This document shows positions 27,255 through 36,796 of a stretch of 64,000 bases of DNA, piece after piece (position 1 is the stretch's first letter; each line of letters opens with the position of its first letter). The stretch spans positions 3,747 through 67,746 of the forward strand of contig CAMBZB010000010.1 of NCBI GenBank assembly GCA_945872245.1, read 5' to 3'. The notes beneath the pieces are model-generated. The model saw only the letters and a list, made by a program, of their open reading frames with translations, did not search any database and had not been told where the DNA came from. Origin of the DNA: Flavobacterium psychrophilum (lineage in GTDB: Bacteria > Bacteroidota > Bacteroidia > Flavobacteriales > Flavobacteriaceae). The translations under genes and the position numbers were made by a program.

Positions 27255-30236
27255 TTAGTCTTTATTTTTACTGTGGCGAAATAGAAATTGGATTGTTTTT
27301 TTGTCGTCTGCAATGTAGGTGTCTCCGATGAGCTCTAGAACTATCTTTTTCTTATCGGCTGTGATAATTTCCAAGTCGTCATAATGAATGAATTCTTCCT
27401 GAACCATTTTTTTAAAGGCATCGATAGAAGGAATCAGTTTTTTAAATACGCCAATACTCCATATTTCTTTTTCAATAAATTGTTTTTTGGATTGCCCTAA
27501 AAGTTCCACTAAGTAAGGATTCACATCGGTCACTTTTCCAGTAGCGGCATCAATTACCAATATTCCTTCTTTTGCTATTTTAAAAAGCTGTCGATAACGG
27601 GTTTCATCGCTTTTCTGGAGTTTATCGTTGGCTTCTTTAAGTTCTAATTCCACTTGTTTGAATTTGGTTACATCATTAAAAGTGAGAACCAGTCCTTCGA
27701 TGTGGTCATCCAGGGTGCGATAAGGCATTATTTTCACATCAAACCACCTTCCGTCCTTGGTTGAAATTGATTTCTCTATAAAGTTGAGGGTTTTAATAAC
27801 CTGTTTAGAATGAATTATTATTTCTGGATATTGAAGATCGGTCACCAAGTCCGTGATGGGTCTGCCAATGTCGGTATTGCGCACCTTATATATATTGGTA
27901 ATCGGGTCGGTAAATCGACGAATATTCAAATCCTTGTCCAGAAAAAGTGTGGCAATTTCGGTGCTGTTGAGCAGGTTTTTCATATCGTTGTTTGCCTGTA
28001 CATAATCGGTCACCTTATTTTGCAGTTCAATGTTTACGGTATGCAGTTCTTCGTTTAAACTCTGCATTTCTTCTTTAGAGGTGGTGAGTTCCTCGTTAGT
28101 AGATTGCAATTCTTCATTTGTGGATTGCAATTCCTCGTTAGTCGTTTTTAGTTCTTCGTCTGAGGACTGCATTTCCTCCCGAAGGGTCTTTAGGGTTTCA
28201 ACACACTGGTGGAGTTCAATTTCTAATTCTTTTTCTCGGTTAGTTGAACTTTGTTTATTTTGTTTGCTATTTACGGTTTTTGTTATAGTAATTTCAGGTA
28301 AATCATTAAAGACAATCATTACCTTTCCTTTTAAAGTGGTCGGTTTTTCTATTTGTTGAATGGTAACATCCACGTATTGTTCATTTCCATAGTTTTCGAT
28401 CTTAATTTTTCTCAATAGCACGGGCTGGTAATTTTTTAAAGCTTTTTGAAAAGCAATGGGTAGTTCAAGGCGCAAATCACCCCGCAACATGGCAAAAAGA
28501 TTCCAGTTTGCCTTTCCTGCTATTGGTTCAAGATATTTCCCAGTGCGCCCCGTAATATGGATAATGTCCCCTTTTTCGCCTACCAATACACTAGCGGGAG
28601 CAAAATGATTTAGTAAAATTTGATCTGTAAGGGATTGTATGTTTTCTTCGTTTATTGGTGTTGCCAAGATTTTAGGTTTTATTTTATTGTTTATTGAAAA
28701 AGAACTGGGAAAATCCAGAAGCACAGCGGTTTTTGCTAAAAAGGAGCGTTTGAAAATTTTTAATTTATCGTCAATCACATCAAAACCTTCGGTATCGGCA
28801 CCCAGTGTTTCAGCCGAACCCAGTACCATAATTCCACCGGGATTTAAACTGTAATTAAAAAGTCTAATTATTTTTTTTTGCAATTCGGCCTCCATGTAAA
28901 TTAACATGTTGCGGCAAGTAAGCAGGTTCAACTTGGTAAATGGAGGATCTTTGATTACATTATGTGGCGCAAAGACAACCATTTCGCGAATAGTGGGATT
29001 CACACGGAAGCCATTATTTTCATTAATGAAAAAACGAGAGAGGCGTTCCGGTGAAACATCAACTGTAATGTTTGGGGGAAAAACCCCTTTTCGAGCCTTT
29101 TCTATTGCTTCAAGATCAAGATCGGTGGCAAAAATTTGCAAGTTTAAATTTCGCTGTTTTTGTAATTTTTCCAGAACCTCTTTGAAAATAATTGCCAATG
29201 AATAGGCTTCTTCTCCTGTGGAGCATCCGCTGACCCAAGCTCTTAAAACAGTACCGTCAGGCAGTTTTTCGAGCATCTCGGGCAAGACTACTTCTTTTAA
29301 CTTTTCCCATACTTCAGTGTCGCGGAAAAAGGAGGTAACGCCTATTAGCAATTCCTTAAAAAGTATTTCGGTTTCTTTTGGGTTTTCCTGCATAAAACGA
29401 ACATAGTTTTCGATTTTATGGATGTTGTGTATGCCTTTACGCCTTTCGACACGGCGAAACAAGGTGTTTTTTTTATACGAGGAAAAATCATGTCCCGTTT
29501 GTTCGCGGAGCAGAATTATAATTTTATCTAGGTTGCTTTTATTGGCGCTGTCTATTTCAAGATCCATTTTTTTTGAGGGTATAAACTGAAGGAAATGGAT
29601 CAGTTTAGCCGGTAATTCCTCTACGGGGGCGACGATGTCAGCCATAACCCCCTTTACTGCGCTTCGTGGCATACTATCAAATTTTGCCGTTTCGGGATCT
29701 TGCACAAGTACAATTCCATTTTTTTCCTTGATGGCTTTAATTCCGAGGCTGCCATCAGATCCCATTCCTGAAAGAATCACTCCAATACTTTTTTCCTTCT
29801 TGTCTTCGGCCAAGGAACGAAAGAAAATATCAATAGGTAACCGTAAACCCTGTGTTTCTATAGGGGCAAACAGATGAAGGAATCCATTGAGCAAGGATAT
29901 CGTTTTGTTAGGGGGAATTACATATACACAATTTGGCTTCACTTTTAGATGATCAGTAATCTGAAAAACCTTCATGGTGGTCATTCTTTGCAACAGCTCT
30001 GGCATCATGCTTACATGGTTTGCGTCAAGATGCTGCACAATGACAAATGCCATTCCTGTTTTTTCTGGCATTTTAGAAAAAAATTGTTCCAATGTTTCCA
30101 ATCCGCCAGCAGAGGTACCGATACCAACAATAGGAAAATCTTCGTTTTCCGTGTTGTCCGTTGTTTTGTTCTTGGCTGTTTTTGAAACCGATTTGTTATT
30201 CACTTTCGTTTGATTGATTATTTTGGTTGTTTTCAT
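27255..30236 (-). CDS. CheB-CheR-PAS fusion protein
   Basis: 993 residues from the ATG at 30236. A CheB methylesterase domain comes first (catalytic Ser in GTSAGGLETL, His in QHLDANHVS, Asp in SGMGSDGSLG), without the usual receiver. A CheR methyltransferase follows, with RRVERRKG and the SAM-binding SGCSTGEEAYSLA. Next is a long coiled coil built from (T/S)xEELxSxNEEL heptads, then two PAS domains. Such fusions also occur in bacteria without flagellar chemotaxis. No chemoreceptor, CheA or CheW gene is present, so a signalling role with the adjacent hybrid kinase is more likely. An open frame continues 27 codons upstream but is unlike the family. Confidence 0.92.
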   Translation of the reverse strand: MKTTKIINQTKVNNKSVSKTAKNKTTDNTENEDFPIVGIGTSAGGLETLEQFFSKMPEKTGMAFVIVQHLDANHVSMMPELLQRMTTMKVFQITDHLKVKPNCVYVIPPNKTISLLNGFLHLFAPIETQGLRLPIDIFFRSLAEDKKEKSIGVILSGMGSDGSLGIKAIKEKNGIVLVQDPETAKFDSMPRSAVKGVMADIVAPVEELPAKLIHFLQFIPSKKMDLEIDSANKSNLDKIIILLREQTGHDFSSYKKNTLFRRVERRKGIHNIHKIENYVRFMQENPKETEILFKELLIGVTSFFRDTEVWEKLKEVVLPEMLEKLPDGTVLRAWVSGCSTGEEAYSLAIIFKEVLEKLQKQRNLNLQIFATDLDLEAIEKARKGVFPPNITVDVSPERLSRFFINENNGFRVNPTIREMVVFAPHNVIKDPPFTKLNLLTCRNMLIYMEAELQKKIIRLFNYSLNPGGIMVLGSAETLGADTEGFDVIDDKLKIFKRSFLAKTAVLLDFPSSFSINNKIKPKILATPINEENIQSLTDQILLNHFAPASVLVGEKGDIIHITGRTGKYLEPIAGKANWNLFAMLRGDLRLELPIAFQKALKNYQPVLLRKIKIENYGNEQYVDVTIQQIEKPTTLKGKVMIVFNDLPEITITKTVNSKQNKQSSTNREKELEIELHQCVETLKTLREEMQSSDEELKTTNEELQSTNEELQSTNEELTTSKEEMQSLNEELHTVNIELQNKVTDYVQANNDMKNLLNSTEIATLFLDKDLNIRRFTDPITNIYKVRNTDIGRPITDLVTDLQYPEIIIHSKQVIKTLNFIEKSISTKDGRWFDVKIMPYRTLDDHIEGLVLTFNDVTKFKQVELELKEANDKLQKSDETRYRQLFKIAKEGILVIDAATGKVTDVNPYLVELLGQSKKQFIEKEIWSIGVFKKLIPSIDAFKKMVQEEFIHYDDLEIITADKKKIVLELIGDTYIADDKKTIQFLFRHSKNKD

Positions 30237-30357
30237 AATGAAATGAAAATTTTTTAATTCCGCTCCAGTAGATTTTCTAATCCAATTGTTTTTATAAGCC
30301 GCTTCTATAACTCTCAAATCTATGCAATAATTAACGAAATGCTTTTAGTGTTTCAAG

Positions 30358-30517
30358 GAAACATTTTTCACATTTTGCAAACTTTATTCCCTGTTACTAT
30401 TCCAAATACTGGATCAGAAAATTGAACTTTTGGATGATAACATGCACACATTTGAATAGCATCAGCATTAGCAAATACGCTGTAAAACCTAATGATAATG
30501 ATTTCGTTTGTGCTAAT
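30358..30517 (-). pseudogene. Relic of an NTF2/SnoaL-like gene
   Basis: The 501-base gap between the ClC gene and the CheB-CheR gene contains a decayed coding stretch. Reading leftward from 30517 gives (I)STNEIIIIRFYSVFANADA, then IQMCACYHPKVQFSDPVFG, then IVTGNKVCKM-stop-KMF. This matches the first third of nuclear transport factor 2-like/SnoaL-fold proteins. The expected ATG is ATT (30517-30515), and TGA (30370-30368) stands where family members have Trp. Nothing recognisable follows. The rest of the gap (30237-30357 and 30518-30737) shows no gene and presumably holds the CheB-CheR promoter. Confidence 0.7.
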
Positions 30518-30737
30518 TTCAAATAAAGTCAGTAGTAAAAATAAGGAATTTTTAACAAAATATCATTTTATTCAAAAAAAATTGTAAGAAATGTAGTTTT
30601 GTATTATATGAAACCTCAGCAAAACTACTAAATGCTTGATTGTAATCTTTTTAAAAGAATTCGGGAGCTGATTTTCTATTTATTTTTAGTAATAAATCAG
30701 GGTTTCTAATGTTGCGACAATTTGTACTTGAGGCAAT

Positions 30738-32522
30738 TTATTCTATCGTCATCGATTTGAGCTTGGTACGATAGGCCTCGAGTGCGATTGACTTGGAGAT
30801 GAAACCGAAATATTTTCCGTTTTTGATAACGGGTAAAAAAGCGACTTTTGATTTTTCGAATTTGTCCATGACGATTTCCATGCTGTCAGCGGGGTAAATA
30901 ATGTCGATGGGTGCTGTCATTATTTCTTTTACAATAGTGAATTTCACCCGATATTGGTTGAAAATGATTTCCCTGATATCGTTGAAATGCACCACACCAA
31001 GCAAATGGCTTTCTTGATCCACCACGGCAAAAATCACTTGATTGGAGTGTGAAATCAAATCAACTAATTTTTCCAAGTTTTCATCGGGTGAAACAGTCAA
31101 ATAATCGGTTTGAATGATGGAACTAGTGTCTAATGTAGAAAGGATATTGGTGTCTTTATTGCTTGTGAAGGCGTGTCCTTTTTTGGCTAAACTTTTCACG
31201 TCCATTGAGTGTTTCTCAAATCGTTTTGAAATCGCAAAACTGATCGAAGCGACAATCATTAGCGGAATCATTAAGTCATAACCTCCCGTTATTTCGGCAA
31301 TTAGAAATATCGCAGTCAACGGCGCATGAAACAATCCGCTTAGGATTCCGGCCATTCCCACCATGGTAAAATTACTGATGGGCAATTGGGTCAGTCCGGT
31401 TAAATTTAAAAATTTGGAAAAGAAAAAACCAACATAGGAACCCAAAAATAGGGAAGGGGCAAAGTTGCCTCCATTTCCACCGCTTCCTAAAGTGATTCCG
31501 GTAGCGAAAACTTTGAGCATCATCGTTAATCCAATAAATATTAAAAGCACCCAGCCATTGTTTCTGAAACCACTAAAGAGTGTGTTTTCGAGTAATTGTC
31601 CCGGATCATTTTCAGATAAAGTTTTAATGCTTTCATAGCCTTCGCCAAAAAGCGTTGGAAAAATAAAAATAATAATTGCCAAAATGGAAGCGCCAAAAAG
31701 TGCTTTTTTGTAGGGAGCGAATTTAAGTCGGGCAAAAAGATGTTCCACCCTTTGAAAATTCCTGGAATAGTAAACCGAAATAAGTCCGGTGAACAATCCA
31801 AGTGCGACATAGTAGGCAATATTATGGTAATCGAAGGTCTGTTGTTGTTTGAAGGACAATAATATGGTTTCGTCCAAAGCAATCTTAGATACCAAAGCTC
31901 CAGTTGCCGCGGCAATCATAATCGGCGTAAAGGCAGAAATACTGACGTCTACCAGCAATACTTCAATGGCAAACAAAACGCCGGCGATGGGAGCATTAAA
32001 TGCAGCCGCAATTCCGGCAGCCACGCCACAACCTATCAGGAGCGTTCGGTCCTTGTAGGGTAATTGATATTTTTGGGCATAATTAGAACCAAAGGCAGCT
32101 CCGGTGATTACGATAGGACTCTCTAATCCTGCGGATCCGCCCAGACCTACAGTGAGTGAGCTCGTTACGATTTGGGCATACATTTGTTTTTTGGGGATAA
32201 TGCTGGCTTTTTTGGCAACAGCATATAAAATCTGTGAAGTTCCTTTTTCTATGGTGCCACCCAAAACTCTTTTGACCACAAAAACGGTTAGTAAAATTCC
32301 AATGATAGGCAAAAGACTGTTGATAAAACTCAACTTTAAAATCCCGTTGACGGAAGTCGCAAACAAGAAAACCCAGTGCGCAAAAGTTTTTAAAACAATC
32401 ACGGCAAATGCAGCTGAAATACCAACTAATACACTGGATAAGAAGATAAACTGTTTGTTAGTGAGTTTGCTTTGCGACCAAACGATTGCATCTTCAAGTT
32501 TGTTTATGTATTTTTTGAACAT
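30738..32522 (-). CDS. ClC-type chloride channel/antiporter with CBS pair
   Basis: 594 residues from the ATG at 32522. The ClC membrane domain covers about residues 20-430 with GGSAGLESPIV (contains the gating glutamate position), AAAFNAPIAGVLFAIE and the GGNFAPSLFLGS selectivity segment. Two CBS domains form the C-terminal 150 residues and probably sense nucleotides. The open frame runs another 51 codons upstream into the neighbouring AlkD-like gene, but that part is not ClC-like. It lies 41 bases downstream of the AlkD-like gene. Confidence 0.93.
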   Translation of the reverse strand: MFKKYINKLEDAIVWSQSKLTNKQFIFLSSVLVGISAAFAVIVLKTFAHWVFLFATSVNGILKLSFINSLLPIIGILLTVFVVKRVLGGTIEKGTSQILYAVAKKASIIPKKQMYAQIVTSSLTVGLGGSAGLESPIVITGAAFGSNYAQKYQLPYKDRTLLIGCGVAAGIAAAFNAPIAGVLFAIEVLLVDVSISAFTPIMIAAATGALVSKIALDETILLSFKQQQTFDYHNIAYYVALGLFTGLISVYYSRNFQRVEHLFARLKFAPYKKALFGASILAIIIFIFPTLFGEGYESIKTLSENDPGQLLENTLFSGFRNNGWVLLIFIGLTMMLKVFATGITLGSGGNGGNFAPSLFLGSYVGFFFSKFLNLTGLTQLPISNFTMVGMAGILSGLFHAPLTAIFLIAEITGGYDLMIPLMIVASISFAISKRFEKHSMDVKSLAKKGHAFTSNKDTNILSTLDTSSIIQTDYLTVSPDENLEKLVDLISHSNQVIFAVVDQESHLLGVVHFNDIREIIFNQYRVKFTIVKEIMTAPIDIIYPADSMEIVMDKFEKSKVAFLPVIKNGKYFGFISKSIALEAYRTKLKSMTIE

Positions 32523-32563
32523 TTTGTTTTTTAAGGAAATGCTAAAGTACCATTTTTTGAAGT

Positions 32564-33232
32564 TTAATGAATGTTTTTCAATGCTTCTTTTTTGCTTAAG
32601 GGTTTTAAATCCGTGTTTGTTACAAACTTTTTTACGGCTTCCGGATTTGTTTTTGCATATTCTCGCAAGGCCCAACCGATGGCTTTCTGAATAAAAAATG
32701 CATTGGATTTTTTATGCTTTTCGCATTCGGATTGCAGTATATCAAAATTGGTTTTTGCTTTGTAACCCAATTGAAAAAGAATCGCGCTCCGGTTGAGCCA
32801 CATATTGTCAGCGTTTGAAAAACGCTCGATTACCTTCGGGGTTTCCAATGGGTATTCCAGTAAATAGTCTCCTAAAATAAATTTGGCAATAGTGTCAACA
32901 CTGTCCCACCAAGAGTTGGTGGTTATCAGTTTTTCAATAAGGTGAATGTCTTCCTTTTTGTAGTTTCCCTTGAGTTGCTTCGTCAGTATTTCAATGGCGC
33001 AATACTGTAATTCCCGTTGTGGTTTGGCGAAAAGTTGTAGTGCAATTGCTCTCGCATTTTGGTCAACCTCATTTGAGTGTTCTTTCCAAATGGTTTTGAA
33101 AATCCGTCTTCTTTCCTCTGTCTTTATTCCAAAAAAAGTAAAATGATTGCGCATGTATTTTGCCATTGCAACGGCATTTTCAGGATTGCCATTTTCAACA
33201 AAAGTTGTCGCTAAGGATTCAATAAAACGCAT
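32564..33232 (-). CDS. DNA alkylation repair protein, AlkD-like
   Basis: A 222-residue all-helical HEAT-like repeat protein of the AlkD DNA glycosylase superfamily, which removes alkylated bases. Family segments are MAKYMRNHFTFFGIKTEERR near the N-terminus, ITTNSWWDSVDTIAKFILG in the middle (Trp and Asp used in DNA binding and catalysis) and FFIQKAIGWALREYAKTNPE near the end. It is complete and sits 16 bases downstream of the AcpH-like gene, in an apparent three-gene run with it and the ClC gene. Confidence 0.92.
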   Translation of the reverse strand: MRFIESLATTFVENGNPENAVAMAKYMRNHFTFFGIKTEERRRIFKTIWKEHSNEVDQNARAIALQLFAKPQRELQYCAIEILTKQLKGNYKKEDIHLIEKLITTNSWWDSVDTIAKFILGDYLLEYPLETPKVIERFSNADNMWLNRSAILFQLGYKAKTNFDILQSECEKHKKSNAFFIQKAIGWALREYAKTNPEAVKKFVTNTDLKPLSKKEALKNIH

Positions 33233-33248
33233 AAGCTACTCTGTTGAT

Positions 33249-33833
33249 TTATAAAGTTTGTATTTTATGATTTGAATGGATAATCAGTTCTTCAAAAAAG
33301 CAGCTGAATTCCTCTTCAAATTCGGAATAGTACGTTCTTAATTCTGCAACAGCCAACCGCATATTCGAGTTTCGTTTCATTCGAGTATCCATTTTTCCTA
33401 AAATTATTTCGATTCCTTCAATAGTTTGGTAACTCACCAGCCAGTTGTGGTCAATCATGTAAGGCATCATCATTTGGGTTTTGGCAGTCAGCGAATTATA
33501 ATTATCTTTCAAAGATTGGTAAAAACGTTCCGTAAAAACGGCCAGTTTTTCATCGGAATACGTGCTCCAGTTTTTTGCCAAAAAGTGGTCGTAAAATATA
33601 TCCACGATGATGCCAGAATAATGGTGGTAATTGGCGTGCAGTCGTTTGGTGCTTTGTCTAAATATAGGATGTGCATCGGTGAAAGTGTCGATGGCGCGAT
33701 GCAAAAAAATCCCTTTTTGAATGTCCATCGGAAACATGTCAAAGCGTTTTCCGTGAATGCCATCGGCCATAAAATTGCCGATTTTTATCAAATCATCGTC
33801 TCCGGAAAGGTATAGGTGGGCTAGGAAATTCAT
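33249..33833 (-). CDS. Acyl carrier protein phosphodiesterase family (AcpH-like, DUF479)
   Basis: 194 residues beginning MNFLAHLYLSGDDDLIKIGNF, the usual N-terminus of the AcpH family, with metal-binding His/Asp residues in FLHRAIDTFTDAHP and IIVDIFYDHFLAKNW. In E. coli AcpH removes 4'-phosphopantetheine from acyl carrier protein. It is the first gene of the leftward run and is divergent from glmM, 96 bases away. Confidence 0.9.
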   Translation of the reverse strand: MNFLAHLYLSGDDDLIKIGNFMADGIHGKRFDMFPMDIQKGIFLHRAIDTFTDAHPIFRQSTKRLHANYHHYSGIIVDIFYDHFLAKNWSTYSDEKLAVFTERFYQSLKDNYNSLTAKTQMMMPYMIDHNWLVSYQTIEGIEIILGKMDTRMKRNSNMRLAVAELRTYYSEFEEEFSCFFEELIIHSNHKIQTL

Positions 33834-33879
33834 TCGCCTAAACTATGGATTTTAAATGACTTTTATAAACTGTGTTTAT

Positions 33880-33887
33880 TATATTTG
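33880..33887 (+). promoter_or_regulatory. -7 promoter element of glmM
   Basis: TATATTTG, 43 bases upstream of the ATG at 33930; the -33 region lacks a clean TTG. Confidence 0.5.
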
Positions 33888-33929
33888 CAATCTTAAATAA
33901 TAAATCTGAATTCAAAAATATAAAATCCA

Positions 33930-35336
33930 ATGACTTTAATAAAATCGATATCAGGAATTCGAGGAACCATTGGCGGAAAAGTAGGGGACAATCTGACTCC
34001 TGTCGATGCCGTCAAATTTGCTTCGGCCTATGGAACTTGGTTAAAAAACACCAACGGCAAGGATGACAGGAATCTAAAAGTTGTCGTGGGTCGCGATGCC
34101 CGGATTTCAGGACCGATGATTCATAATTTAGTGGTAAATACCCTGGTTGGTTTGGGAATTGACGTCGTTGATTTGGGGCTGTCAACAACCCCTACGGTTG
34201 AAGTGGCGGTTCCTTTGGAAAGTGCCGATGGTGGAATCATCCTTACGGCTTCCCACAATCCAAAGCAATGGAATGCCTTGAAATTGTTAAACGAAAAAGG
34301 AGAATTTTTGAATGGCATCGAAGGGGAGAAAATCCTCCAAATTGCCGAGGTCGAAGCATTTGATTTTTCGGATGTAGACAGTTTAGGCGAAATCATTGAA
34401 AATGATGCTTATATGGACATTCATATCGATGAAGTGTTGAATCTCTCTTTGGTCAATGTTGCAGCTGTAAAAGCAGCTAAATTTAAGGTGGTGGTTGACG
34501 GTGTGAATTCTTCGGGAGGCATTATTATTCCAAAATTATTGGAATTAATGGGTGTTGAAGTGGTGAAATTATACTGCGAACCCAACGGACATTTTCCTCA
34601 CAATCCAGAACCGTTAAAAGAGCATTTAACGGACATTTCAGAATTAGTGGTCAAAGAAAAAGCGCATTTAGGAATCGTTGTCGATCCTGATGTCGATCGT
34701 TTGGCTTTTATTTGCGAAGACGGTGAAATGTTTGGCGAAGAATATACTTTGGTGGCTTGCGCCGATTATGTATTGGGCAAAACCCCAGGAAATACGGTAT
34801 CGAATATGTCGTCTTCGCGTGCTTTGCGTGATGTGACAAACAATCACAACGGAATCTACGAAGCTAGCGCCGTTGGCGAGGTGAATGTGGTGGAATTGAT
34901 GAAAAAGAATAATGCCATCATTGGTGGCGAAGGAAACGGCGGAATTATTTACCCGGAACTCCATTACGGTCGCGATAGTTTGGTGGGCGTGGCGCTTTTT
35001 TTGACCCATTTGGCGAACAAGAAAATAACTGTTTCCGCTTTGCGCGCTTCCTATCCGGAATATTACATGAGCAAAAACAAAATCGAATTGACCCCACAAA
35101 TTGATGTTGATGCGATTCTGGTGGCGATGACCGAGAAATACCAAAATGATAGTTCGACAGGCTCACTATCCACAATTGACGGCGTGAAAATTGACTTTGC
35201 CGAAAACTGGGTTCACCTTCGTAAATCGAATACGGAACCTATAATTCGTATTTATACAGAAGCAGCTTCACAACAACAAGCCGATGCTTTGGCACTACGA
35301 ATTATTGAGGAAATAAAGGTAATAGTGGGATTATAG
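33930..35336 (+). CDS. glmM: Phosphoglucosamine mutase
   Basis: A 468-residue alpha-D-phosphohexomutase that converts glucosamine-6-phosphate to glucosamine-1-phosphate for peptidoglycan and LPS. The phosphoserine loop is TASHNPKQWNALKLL, the metal loop DPDVDRLAF, the sugar-binding loop EGNGGIIYPELHYGRD, and the phosphate site RKSNTEPIIRIYTEA. Phosphomannomutase is an alternative specificity that sequence reading alone cannot exclude, but the form is the GlmM-like one common in Bacteroidota. A strong terminator follows. Confidence 0.9.
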   Translation: MTLIKSISGIRGTIGGKVGDNLTPVDAVKFASAYGTWLKNTNGKDDRNLKVVVGRDARISGPMIHNLVVNTLVGLGIDVVDLGLSTTPTVEVAVPLESADGGIILTASHNPKQWNALKLLNEKGEFLNGIEGEKILQIAEVEAFDFSDVDSLGEIIENDAYMDIHIDEVLNLSLVNVAAVKAAKFKVVVDGVNSSGGIIIPKLLELMGVEVVKLYCEPNGHFPHNPEPLKEHLTDISELVVKEKAHLGIVVDPDVDRLAFICEDGEMFGEEYTLVACADYVLGKTPGNTVSNMSSSRALRDVTNNHNGIYEASAVGEVNVVELMKKNNAIIGGEGNGGIIYPELHYGRDSLVGVALFLTHLANKKITVSALRASYPEYYMSKNKIELTPQIDVDAILVAMTEKYQNDSSTGSLSTIDGVKIDFAENWVHLRKSNTEPIIRIYTEAASQQQADALALRIIEEIKVIVGL

Positions 35337-35355
35337 GTTTCATTAGTGTACACGT

Positions 35356-35395
35356 AAAGCCCTTTCAAAAACATTTTTTGAAAGGGCTTTTTTTT
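35356..35395 (+). terminator. Terminator after glmM
   Basis: Perfect 16-bp stem AAAGCCCTTTCAAAAA / TTTTTGAAAGGGCTTT with a three-base loop and a long T run. Confidence 0.92.
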
Positions 35396-35451
35396 GGTAT
35401 TGTTTTTATTAGTTCTTAGATTCAATTGTTAATGCAAGTTTTTAATAAAAA

Positions 35452-35485
35452 AGGATTATCCTAATACAAGATTAGGAATAATCCT
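35452..35485 (+). other. Strong hairpin in the transposase leader
   Basis: AGGATTATCCTAAT (35452-35465) and ATTAGGAATAATCCT (35471-35485) pair with one bulge around ACAAG, 22 bases before the transposase ATG. It lacks a T run, so it is more likely an attenuator or a fold that blocks read-through translation than a terminator. It may also lie in the element's left end. Confidence 0.6.
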
Positions 35486-35507
35486 CAAAAAGTTAAAAAT
35501 TTGGATT

Positions 35508-36533
35508 ATGAAGCACAAACAATTAACCTTTGAACAAAGGTATGCAATAGAACAGATGTTGAAAGATAAACATTCGAAAAAATCTATTATTTCGACACTT
35601 GAATTAGTTGAATCAACATTTTATCGTGAACTTAAACGTAATGGTAAGAAGCGAGTTTACACTGCTAAACATGCACAAATGTTGGCAGAAGAGCGCAGAA
35701 AAACGGGTCATTACAAGACCGTATTCAGCACCGTAATGGAAACAATCATTAAAGATAAAATGGTAAATCATCAATGGTCTCCCGAACAAATTGTTGGCTG
35801 GTGCAGAAGCCAAACTATAAAAATGGTATCTCATGAGCGTATATATCAGTACGTTTTGAAGGACAAACAAGCAGGAGGTTTATTGTTTAAACACTTAAGA
35901 GAGGGTCAGAAAGTTTATAAAAAACGTTACGGTTCAAAAGATCGTAGAGGAGCGATTCCGAATAAAATCAGCATCGATGATCGTCCTGAGATTGTACAAA
36001 ACAAAGAACGAGTCGGAGATTTTGAAATAGACCTAATAATTGGAGCAAATCATAAGGGAGCTTTACTAACAATCGTTGATAGAAAAACAAGTTTTGTACT
36101 CATAGAACCCTTAAAATCAAAAGGGGCAGCCGAAGTAACAAAAGCGATCTACAATGCGTTAATTCCTTACAAAAAATGGGCGAAAACAATAACATCAGAT
36201 AATGGAAAAGAGTTTGCACTCCATGAAAAGATTGCCCAGAAGTTAGAACTTTCGTATTATTTTGCACATCCATATTCCTCTTGGGAAAGAGGCTTGAATG
36301 AATACACGAACAAATTAATCAGACAATATTTTCCAAAAAAAATGGAGTTGGACAATGTTAATTTTAGCGATACGTTATTGGTGATGAATAAGTTAAATAG
36401 TAGGCCAAGAAAGATTTATGGTTTTAAAACACCAAATTATCTTTTTTCTAAATATATTCGCGATAATAAACTTGCATTAGTTGTTGAATCTACCGTTTTA
36501 AATAAAAACAATAAAAATTATAATCTTAATTAA
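35508..36533 (+). mobile_element. IS30 family transposase, intact
   Basis: A 341-residue transposase. The N-terminal helix-turn-helix region starts KHKQLTFEQRYAIEQMLK and includes VESTFYRELKRNGKK. The DDE core has Asp in GDFEIDLIIG, Asp in TSDNGKEFA and Glu in SSWERGLNEYTNKLIRQYFP, with the conserved FPK. All catalytic residues are present. It is a single copy, inserted between glmM and an accessory gene block. Clear terminal inverted repeats could not be fixed by eye: a TTTTT-ATAAAAA-like pair near 35430 and 36560 is too AT-rich to trust. Confidence 0.92.
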
Positions 36534-36796
36534 AAAAATGTATATTTATCAAATTTTTATCGCAAAAATTTAATATTTATTCTTTATTCTTTATTGACCC
36601 AATTTAATATAGATTTATTATTTACGATAGTTCCGAAATGATTTATGGCAATTGGCTGATTTTAGTAGTAAATCGATATGGAGTAATAGTTCTTTTGCAA
36701 CATAAAAAATAATTTATAATAAAGGGTAACAATTTTTAAACGAAAAGTATCTATTACTAAACAACTAAAAAATTAACAATTTAAACTTTAGAAATT

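Noticed and set aside
28030..28220. Repetitive DNA in the CheB-CheR-PAS gene as a possible repeat array
   Set aside because: It encodes coiled-coil heptads (EEL, NEEL) typical of this fusion family; it is protein-level repetition, not CRISPR or satellite DNA.
32104..32694. 196-codon antisense frame over the ClC gene
   Set aside because: Opposite-strand shadow of the ClC membrane domain; no independent signals.
35395..36640. Terminal inverted repeats of the IS30 element
   Set aside because: The best candidate pair is only AT-rich similarity with gaps; the true ends cannot be set from one copy.
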